NCBI GenBank assembly: GCA_035309005.1
Contig: DATGFP010000018.1
Span: forward strand, 1-14,226
Direction of reading: 5' to 3'
Source: DATARH01 sp035309005
GTDB lineage: Bacteria > Pseudomonadota > Alphaproteobacteria > ATCC43930 > CGMCC-115725
DNA length: 14,226 nt
Position numbers and translations under genes: made by a program. Of the stretch, positions 6,961 through 12,580 are shown one piece after another (positions within the stretch are counted from its first letter, which is position 1; each line of letters opens with the position of its first letter). Under the pieces are notes generated by a model that saw only the letters and a program-made list of their open reading frames with translations, was not told the origin of the DNA and searched no databases.

Positions 6961-7436
6961 TTCAATTCGACGCCGCCCCGCCGGTCCCGCTGGATTATCC
7001 GTTGCTCAGGGCGCTTACGCCGGGAGAAATCGGACTGGCACGCGCCGCCGGATATGTCGCGGACGGGGTCGATCCGGGCGCACCTGTACGACGCGCTGGT
7101 CGTGATAATTGCACCGAGCCGTCTCCCGACAACGATCTGCGAGATTGGCGGACGCGGATGTACGTGATCTGGTTCTGCTACGTCTATGAAAACTTCGCCG
7201 TAATCGCGAAGCCCCTCTCCGCAATCGAGGAACTGATATTAGAGTTCAAAGCATCGGATGTGATCGATATTGCTCCCGAGCTAGGTCGGGTTACTGTACT
7301 CGGATCCCTTTACGCTGGCGCTGGCGGCTGGGAACCGACGACACCCGCTCAACGCGAATGGCATATTAGAGAGCTAAGGCCAAACTATTTGAAGGCGATC
7401 AGTCTGCTACAGGACTGGAATGAACATCAGAAATAG
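6957..7436 (+). CDS. Hypothetical protein of unknown family, possibly transferred
   Basis: This 159-aa protein is not recognised. Residues 1-33 (including PLLRALTPGEIGLARAAGY) are coded by G+C-rich DNA like the surroundings. The distal part, with YVIWFCYVYENFAVI, then LSAIEELILEFKAS and a C-terminal LRPNYLKAISLLQDWNEHQK, is coded by much more A/T-rich DNA: a hand count over 7201-7440 gives about 51% G+C. There is no signal peptide; WFCYVYENFAVI is short for a membrane span. The C-terminal helix layout vaguely recalls DUF2247-type proteins, which I could not confirm. Its ATG overlaps the upstream short ORF stop (ATGA), and it is convergent with the MetE-like gene 52 bp away. Confidence 0.6.
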   Translation: MIQFDAAPPVPLDYPLLRALTPGEIGLARAAGYVADGVDPGAPVRRAGRDNCTEPSPDNDLRDWRTRMYVIWFCYVYENFAVIAKPLSAIEELILEFKASDVIDIAPELGRVTVLGSLYAGAGGWEPTTPAQREWHIRELRPNYLKAISLLQDWNEHQK

Positions 7437-7488
7437 CTTTTTCAAAACGTTCTGTCACGCCAGCGGAAACTGGAATGAGGCGGGGTAT

Positions 7489-8667
7489 TTAGGCCTGCCC
7501 GCCCGTGCCCGCGAAATAGAGGCGGGGGTCGGCGGCGCGGATGTGGGCTTCGGGCAGTCCCAGTTCGCGGCGCACGATGTTGGTGCCTTCGACCAGCGCG
7601 ACGCATTTGTAATACGCGATGCGGCGCGACAGGCCCTCGCGCCCGAAGCCGCAATCGGTGGTGACGATGAGCCGCTCGGGCGGGATGTATTCCAATGCCT
7701 TCCTGATCAGGCCCGCCACCTTCTCGGGCGGCTCGACATTGGTATCGGTGTGGCTGACGACGCCGATGCCGATCTTCTTGTCGGTCTTGAATTTGGCAAA
7801 GAGCGGCAGATCCTTGCCGCCGCTCGAGGCGCATTCGAAGGTGATGACGTCGCATTTCAGCTGCAAGAGGTGCGGCAGCGCCCGTTCGTAGCTCGGCAGC
7901 GGGTCATAGACGCGCTGCTGGTTCGGGTTGCCCCAGCAGGTATGCACCCAGATCTCGGCCTCGACGCCCTCAAGCTGGCGGTTGAAGGCTTCGGTGTGCC
8001 ATTCGAGGTCGCTGTCCTTGCAGTCGGGCAGCGTCGTCAGGCCGTGCTGGCGCGGCTCCTCGACCTGGATCACCGGGCAGCCGGCCGCCGCCAGCTCGCG
8101 GAACTCGGCGTTCATGATGTCGCAGAGATCGAGCACCATCGCCCTGTCGTCGTGGTAATGCTCATCCCACAGCATCGAGGCCAAGGCCGGCGCGCAGATC
8201 GCACCGAACTTGACCGGCTTGTCGCTCATCCGCTGCGCCACCTGCCAGATCGCGGTGTATTCGAGCGGCCCGCGCGAGAGTTTCTCGGTGACGATGCCCG
8301 GCTGGTAGGCCTCCTGCACCTCCCACAATATCTTGCCCGGCCTGAGGCCGTGGCGCTGCATCCAGCCGCGCGAGGTGTCGCGGTGGCCGTGAACGCCGCC
8401 CAGGCGCTCGATCGGGTAGAAAAACCACGATTTGCCGCCGACCGCGAGGTCGAACCGGCTGTCGCCGTCGGTGACGATGTCGAGCCCGGCGGCTTCCTGC
8501 GCGTTGATGACGGCGGCGACGGCGTCGAGGTACTGCTCGCGGAATAAGGAATCCCCCAGCATCGTCTTGAACGAGCGCCCCTGGAGGCTGGCGTCGAACC
8601 ATAGCGGGCGCGGGTAGGAGCCGGTGATCGCGGTCGGCAATATCATGTCGCGTGTGGTGGTCAGCAT
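7489..8667 (-). CDS. MetE C-terminal-like zinc methyltransferase (cobalamin-independent methionine synthase family)
   Basis: This 392-aa protein has a single TIM-barrel of the MetE C-terminal/COG0620 type. All four zinc-site residues are visible: H242 and C244 in WVHTCWGN, E278 in TFECASS and C339 in TTDCGFG. ITGSYPRP near the start and QVEEP (201-205) are further family signatures. These proteins transfer methyl or alkyl groups to a thiolate bound to zinc; relatives include methionine synthase and epoxyalkane:coenzyme M transferase. It lacks the N-terminal MetE half, so it is not a standard MetE, and the donor and acceptor are unknown. The start at 8665-8667 (MLTTTRDMIL) is chosen for family fit and a GAGGG eight nt upstream. 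The longer frame to 8844 overlaps the upstream gene. It follows the ABC membrane gene by 62 bp. Confidence 0.85.
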   Translation of the reverse strand: MLTTTRDMILPTAITGSYPRPLWFDASLQGRSFKTMLGDSLFREQYLDAVAAVINAQEAAGLDIVTDGDSRFDLAVGGKSWFFYPIERLGGVHGHRDTSRGWMQRHGLRPGKILWEVQEAYQPGIVTEKLSRGPLEYTAIWQVAQRMSDKPVKFGAICAPALASMLWDEHYHDDRAMVLDLCDIMNAEFRELAAAGCPVIQVEEPRQHGLTTLPDCKDSDLEWHTEAFNRQLEGVEAEIWVHTCWGNPNQQRVYDPLPSYERALPHLLQLKCDVITFECASSGGKDLPLFAKFKTDKKIGIGVVSHTDTNVEPPEKVAGLIRKALEYIPPERLIVTTDCGFGREGLSRRIAYYKCVALVEGTNIVRRELGLPEAHIRAADPRLYFAGTGGQA

Positions 8668-8696
8668 GGCGCGAACCCTCGAATTGCCGCCGTCGA

Positions 8697-8723
8697 GCGC
8701 CGGCACAATAGCGGCGCCGGCGC
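8697..8723 (-). other. Intergenic hairpin between the ABC membrane gene and the MetE-like gene
   Basis: GCGCCGGC and GCCGGCGC form a perfect 8-bp stem with an 11-nt loop inside the 62-bp gap. No U-run follows, so it is not a canonical terminator. It could shape relative expression of the two genes. Confidence 0.35.
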
Positions 8724-8729
8724 GGCCGG

Positions 8730-9803
8730 TCAGGTATTTTCCGAGCCGGCGTCCTGCACTTGCTGCTCGACCGCGTCGCGCACCAGCGCGTAGCGGACAT
8801 GGGTCAGATTGACGTCGCGGAAATAATTGACCAGATCGCCCCACGGGTCGGTGATGCGGCCGATCCCCGAGATGAAGGCGACCACCCCGCCGACTGCCAG
8901 GTGATGCTGATAGACCGCCCAGCCGCCGACCAGCAGCACGCCGATGATCTGCAGCTGGGTGCTGAGGTTCATCAGGAAGTTCATCGAGAACTTGAGGCGG
9001 AAGACCCCCATGTTGAGCTCGAAGACGCGCGCGATGCGCTCGTCGTCGGCGCGCTCGCGCGCCGCGTCGTGGTCGTGTCCCTCTTCGACGACGCTGACGC
9101 TGAGCTGGCGGATGATCTGCACGCGGGCGCGGGTGCGCCGGTTCATCGCGCCTTGCATCAGCGGCACGAACACCAGCTGCGGCACGAAGAGGGCGAACGC
9201 CGTCGCGGCCATCGAGAAATCGACGTGGACCATATAGGCCAGCACCGAGAGCAGGATGCCGCCCTGCAGCAAGGGCTCGGAAACGCTGCCGCCGACAAAG
9301 CCGCCGATCGATTCAACTTCGGCGACGATCATCGAGGCCTGGATGCCTTCCGCCTCCGGCGTCGAGGAGGCGGCCGAGGACGAGCTGATTAGCACATGCA
9401 CCCGGCGGCGCAGGTCGCGTGTCGCGCGCTCGCCGACCCAGCTGCGGTAGATGTTGAGGACGAGCTTGGTGCCGCCCTGCAGCAATACCGTGCCGGCGTA
9501 GACCGCGCACAGCACGACGATCGACCAATAGGGCCGCGTCTTGACGATGTCGTCGACGATCCGGCGCTGCAGCTCGAGCGGCACGATTTCGAGCAGGAAT
9601 ACCGCGATCGTCAGTCCGACCAGCACCAGCTGGTGCCAGCCGCCGGTTTCGAGAATGTAGCGGTAGATGTTGCGGGGGATCGCGACCGCCCCGCCCCCGC
9701 CGACCCAGCGGCGCGCCGGCCCGGGTTTGAGCGATGATCGGGGTTGTATATCATCGGCTTGCGACATCAGCTCGGCACCAAATTTCGCGCGGAATATTGA
9801 CAT
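8730..9803 (-). CDS. ABC exporter transmembrane domain protein lacking an ATPase domain
   Basis: This 357-aa membrane protein has about six hydrophobic segments (near 58-76, 93-112, 165-190, 195-216, 283-300 and 303-318). It also has type-I exporter signatures: ELQRRIVDDIV (77-87), YRSWVGERATRDLRRRVHVLI (119-139, ERATRDLRRRV being the coupling-helix region) and DPWGDLVNYFRDVNLTHVR (319-337). The protein ends where the nucleotide-binding domain should begin. No Walker A, signature or Walker B motif follows, and the next gene is MetE-like. It is either a half-transporter that borrows an ATPase or a membrane protein with another role. The first ATG (9801-9803) has no SD; ATG 9765-9767 (MSQADDIQPR) is an alternative. 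Confidence 0.8.
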   Translation of the reverse strand: MSIFRAKFGAELMSQADDIQPRSSLKPGPARRWVGGGGAVAIPRNIYRYILETGGWHQLVLVGLTIAVFLLEIVPLELQRRIVDDIVKTRPYWSIVVLCAVYAGTVLLQGGTKLVLNIYRSWVGERATRDLRRRVHVLISSSSAASSTPEAEGIQASMIVAEVESIGGFVGGSVSEPLLQGGILLSVLAYMVHVDFSMAATAFALFVPQLVFVPLMQGAMNRRTRARVQIIRQLSVSVVEEGHDHDAARERADDERIARVFELNMGVFRLKFSMNFLMNLSTQLQIIGVLLVGGWAVYQHHLAVGGVVAFISGIGRITDPWGDLVNYFRDVNLTHVRYALVRDAVEQQVQDAGSENT

Positions 9804-9840
9804 GCTATTTCAGAAGTGTCATTTCTATATTTAATGTCAC
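9797..9840 (+). promoter_or_regulatory. Promoter/operator region of the vapBC operon
   Basis: A perfect TTGACA lies at 9797-9802. An imperfect inverted repeat GTGTCATT (9816-9823) / AATGTCAC (9833-9840), seven of eight bases paired across 9 nt, follows it. The A/T-rich centre includes TATATT (9826-9831), a good -10, but 23 nt from TTGACA, so the pairing of -35 and -10 is unclear. The repeat is a likely VapB-VapC binding site. The region also covers the start of the divergent ABC membrane gene. Confidence 0.5.
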
Positions 9841-9856
9841 TAAAACGGAGTGGGCC

Positions 9857-10105
9857 ATGCAGGGCAAGGCCCGGATCAACAAGCAGGGACGCATCGTCAT
9901 CCCGGCCGAATGCCGGGCGGCCGCCGGGCTGAAACCCGGCGACGACCTGCTGATCGAGCCGGTCGGCGATGGCGAACTACGCTTGCGCACGCGGCGTCAG
10001 GCAATCAAGGAGGCGCAGGCCATCGTAGCCCGTTACCTGCCGCCGGGGCGCGACCTCGTGCAGGAACTGATCGACGAACGCCGCGACGAGGCGGCTCGTG
10101 AATGA
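9857..10105 (+). CDS. vapB: VapB-type antitoxin, AbrB/MazE/SpoVT domain
   Basis: This 82-aa protein has an N-terminal swapped-hairpin DNA-binding domain, marked by INKQGRIVIPAECRAAAGLK (7-26) and PGDDLLIEPVGDGELRLR (27-44). An Arg/Glu-rich helical tail (ALKEAQ-like to DERRDEAARE) is the part that normally wraps the toxin. It starts at ATG 9857 with GGAG seven nt upstream; the longer frame from 9734 is an upstream extension without support. The stop overlaps the vapC GTG by 8 nt. It should bind VapC and repress the operon through the preceding inverted repeat. Confidence 0.9.
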   Translation: MQGKARINKQGRIVIPAECRAAAGLKPGDDLLIEPVGDGELRLRTRRQAIKEAQAIVARYLPPGRDLVQELIDERRDEAARE

Positions 10106-10487
10106 TGGCGACATCGTTGCAGATGCCTCTGCGGTCCTCGCGCTCCTGATCGGCGAGCCGTTCACCCGGTTCGACCCGCAGCTTCTCACCAATGCCGCGA
10201 TCAGCGCGGTAAACCTGTCGGAGGTGCTGGCGCGGCTGTTGGACCTCGGCATGCCCGAGAGCGACGCCGCCAGCGCGCTTGCGACATTGAATCTGCGGGT
10301 TGTCGCTTTTGACCGGCCGCAGGCGCAGGCGGCGGCGCGGCTGCGTGCCGCAACGCGGCATGCCGGCCTGTCGCTGGGCGACCGCGCCTGCCTCGCGCTC
10401 GGCCGGCATCTCGCCGGGCCGGTCGTAACCGCCGACAGGGCCTGGGCGAGTGTCGATGTCGGCGTAGAGATCGTCCTGATCCGCTGA
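10098..10487 (+). CDS. vapC: VapC-type PIN-domain ribonuclease toxin
   Basis: The 129-aa protein is a complete PIN domain with the expected acidic metal-binding residues: D9 (ADASAVLALL), E42 (NLSEVLARL), D95 (LSLGDRACLALG) and D113 (VTADRAW). VapC toxins are Mg/Mn-dependent RNases that often cut tRNA or rRNA; this target is unknown. The start is GTG 10098, since the nearby ATGs at 10102 and 10105 are in other frames. It overlaps vapB by 8 nt, so the pair is translationally coupled. It is convergent with the alcohol dehydrogenase gene, only 11 nt apart. Confidence 0.93.
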   Translation: MNDGDIVADASAVLALLIGEPFTRFDPQLLTNAAISAVNLSEVLARLLDLGMPESDAASALATLNLRVVAFDRPQAQAAARLRAATRHAGLSLGDRACLALGRHLAGPVVTADRAWASVDVGVEIVLIR

Positions 10488-10498
10488 GGCGCGCGCGC

Positions 10499-11596
10499 TC
10501 AATCGAACATCAGCACGGTGCGCGCGACCTCGCCGGCCTTCATCGCGCGGAAGGCTTCGTTGATGTCGGAGAGGCGGCCGCGCTTGGTCACCATCGCGTC
10601 GAGGTCTAGCCGGCCCTGGCGGTAGAATTCGAGATAGTTCGGGATGTCGGTGCGGAACTGGTTGGAGCCCATGCGGGAAGTCTGCACCTTGCATTCGGGC
10701 CTGATCGCCATCCACGGAAACGCAATCTCGGCGTCGGGCGGCAGGACGCCGACGATCGTCGCGGTGCCACGGATCGCAAGGCTCTCGATCGCCTGGCGGC
10801 ATAATTTCGCCAAGCCGACCGCCTCGAACGCGTGATCGACGCCAAGCCCGCCGGTCAACGCGCGCACCGCCTTTACCGGATCCTCCTCGCTCGAATTGAC
10901 GAAATGCGTCGCGCCGGCGCGTCTCGCCATCTCCTCCTTCTGCGGAAACATGTCGACCGCGATGATCTGGCGCGCGCCGCCGATCCGCGCCCCCTGGACG
11001 ATCGACAGCCCGACCCCGCCGCAGCCATACACGGCCACGGTCTGCCCGGCCTGGAGGCCAGAGCTGCGCAAGGCCGCGCCGACCCCGGTCAGGACTCCGC
11101 AGCCGACCAGCGCAGCGCGGTCCAAGGGCAAATCGGGGTCGATCCGCACGATCGAATTCTCGTGCAGCAGCATCTTTTCCGCGTAGCTCGAGATGCCGAT
11201 GAACTGGCGCACCGGCTGGCCGCCCTGCGAGAGGCGCGGCGCCTCGCCCTCCTTGCGGGTGACGATGCCGCCGGTGCACAGATTGGGATGCCCCGACAGG
11301 CATTGCGGGCAGCTGCCGCAAAACCCCGAGAGGCAAGCGACGACATGGTCGCCGACCCGCACGGTCGTGACATCGCCGCCCGTCGCCTCGACGATGCCGG
11401 CGCCCTCGTGCCCCAACACGATCGGCCGGTCGAGCGGGAAGCGCCCCTGCCCATCGACGACATGCAGGTCGCTGTGGCACACGCCGGTCGCGACGGTGCG
11501 CACCAGGACTTCGCGCCCCCGCGGCCTGTCGACATCGACCGCCTCGATCGTCAGCGGCGCATGCACCTTGCGAAATACCGCGGCCTCGATCTGCAT
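10499..11596 (-). CDS. Zinc-dependent alcohol dehydrogenase (class III / AdhC-like MDR)
   Basis: This 365-aa medium-chain dehydrogenase has catalytic zinc ligands C40 (TGVCHSD), H63 (LGHEGAG) and C166 (VGCGV). The structural zinc cysteines are C93, C96, C99 and C107 (GFCGSCPQCLSGHPNLC). The NAD fold has GCGGVGLS (191-198) and a D215 at the end of the second strand, which favours NAD over NADP. The overall pattern is of class III alcohol dehydrogenases and the NDMA-type enzymes, so an alcohol or aldehyde is oxidised or reduced, but the substrate is unclear. The start has a good SD (GGGAGGA) 5 nt upstream. It is transcribed alone and convergent with vapC. Confidence 0.93.
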   Translation of the reverse strand: MQIEAAVFRKVHAPLTIEAVDVDRPRGREVLVRTVATGVCHSDLHVVDGQGRFPLDRPIVLGHEGAGIVEATGGDVTTVRVGDHVVACLSGFCGSCPQCLSGHPNLCTGGIVTRKEGEAPRLSQGGQPVRQFIGISSYAEKMLLHENSIVRIDPDLPLDRAALVGCGVLTGVGAALRSSGLQAGQTVAVYGCGGVGLSIVQGARIGGARQIIAVDMFPQKEEMARRAGATHFVNSSEEDPVKAVRALTGGLGVDHAFEAVGLAKLCRQAIESLAIRGTATIVGVLPPDAEIAFPWMAIRPECKVQTSRMGSNQFRTDIPNYLEFYRQGRLDLDAMVTKRGRLSDINEAFRAMKAGEVARTVLMFD

Positions 11597-11639
11597 GACA
11601 TTCCTCCCGGTCTCAATCGGCGCAGCCTAGCGGAACCCC

Positions 11640-11719
11640 GTAGGGCGGAAAAGCGCAGCGCCTTCCGCCACGACGGTTCGCTGCAAGACGGCGGAAGACG
11701 CTTCGCTCTTCCGCCCTAC
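11640..11719. repeat. Paired inverted REP-like hairpins (BIME-like doublet)
   Basis: Two 26-nt hairpins, 11644-11669 and 11690-11715, lie 20 nt apart in opposite orientation. Each has GGCGGAA… and …TTCCGCC arms around an AGCGNAGCG core. When the second is reverse-complemented they differ at only three positions. Both are flanked by GTAG/CTAC, so the whole 80-bp block also has 11-bp terminal inverted repeats (GTAGGGCGGAA / TTCCGCCCTAC). The pattern is that of REP doublets mobilised by RAYT transposases, but no transposase is present here. It sits between the alcohol dehydrogenase start and the HExxH gene stop. Confidence 0.88.
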
Positions 11720-11803
11720 AGTCTGCGTGGCGCTCCTCCGGGTTCCGGCGAGGATTTGCCGAACGCTGCGTTGCGTCAAGCCGGGGTCAGCCGCATCGGT
11801 CGG

Positions 11804-12499
11804 CTATTTGCGCAAACGACGGTTCGGCCGCTTAACCAGGTTGCCGCTGCTCCGGAGCAGCGCGTGCAATCGCAACGCCGCTCGGATGAGACGCTCCGAA
11901 GCGCCGAGATAGCGCAGTCCATCGACCATCCCCTGCTCGTGGCGATCGTCAAAGGACGCATCCGTCCAAAATTCAGACGGATAACCCGTTAAACGACGCT
12001 CGGCTTCCTCGCGCGCCTGGTCGCCGTTGGGCAATCTTGCAGCGAATACCCGCTGACGGCGGAAGCAGGCAGCCTCCACTCTGGCGCGCATTTCCGGTTG
12101 ATAACCGATGCCGCAGCCTATCAGCCGCGCATGCGTCGCTTCGTGCACGATCGTCGAGGCGATCTGCTCCGGCTGCGTCGTCTCGGCCAGCACATACCGT
12201 TCGTCGAGCACGCACATTTTCAGCGCGCGTCGGAATTGCGCGCGGCTTGCCGGCAACAAGGTAACCCAAATACGTTCGAGGTCGCGGACGAGGTGCCGAT
12301 ATCGAACCGGATCATATAGCTTGATTAAACCCAGGGCTGTCTCGACCCGGTCGAGGGCGGCCGAGGGGTTTTTGTTATCGCCGACCCAGTAGCCGACCCA
12401 CAACCCGTCGATGCGCCGGCTGTGCGACATGCGAAGGCCGATCCTATCCAGTAGAACCCTGAACCTCGCAGACAGTCGCGTTTGTCGGGATCGTGGCAT
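11804..12499 (-). CDS. Uncharacterised protein with HExxH zinc-peptidase motif
   Basis: This 231-aa protein contains HEATH at 119-123 in a hydrophobic IVHEATHARL context, the zinc-site signature of gluzincin-type metallopeptidases. RARVEAACF at 138-146 supplies E142 as a candidate third ligand, 19 residues after H123. No signal peptide or clear membrane span is visible, so it is probably cytoplasmic. The C-terminus is Arg/Lys-rich. I do not recognise the family; peptidase activity is inferred only from the motif. Base composition is lower than that of neighbours in places (about 57% G+C in 12301-12360). The first ATG has no SD, and M24 (MSHSRRIDGL) could be the true start. It is divergent from the ThDP enzyme gene, 81 bp away. 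Confidence 0.7.
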   Translation of the reverse strand: MPRSRQTRLSARFRVLLDRIGLRMSHSRRIDGLWVGYWVGDNKNPSAALDRVETALGLIKLYDPVRYRHLVRDLERIWVTLLPASRAQFRRALKMCVLDERYVLAETTQPEQIASTIVHEATHARLIGCGIGYQPEMRARVEAACFRRQRVFAARLPNGDQAREEAERRLTGYPSEFWTDASFDDRHEQGMVDGLRYLGASERLIRAALRLHALLRSSGNLVKRPNRRLRK

Positions 12500-12580
12500 G
12501 TGATGGGTTTGCGGCTTTCAGCCCACGAAAGGTTGCGCTATGGCTTGCCGCAAAATACCACACAAAAGGAGACGCCCTCG

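Noticed and set aside
7420..8547. 375-aa plus-strand open frame opposite the MetE-like gene
   Set aside because: Antisense shadow of a gene with all four zinc ligands; no SD or recognisable motif.
8668..8729. SAM/SAH-type riboswitch ahead of the MetE-like gene
   Set aside because: The gap is only 62 bp and holds a simple 8-bp hairpin; no SAM-II or SAH motif sequence is recognisable.
10005..11480. 491-aa minus-strand open frame overlapping vapBC and the alcohol dehydrogenase
   Set aside because: It is out of frame with the alcohol dehydrogenase, whose zinc and NAD motifs are complete, and is antisense to vapBC; composition is that of a frame shadow.
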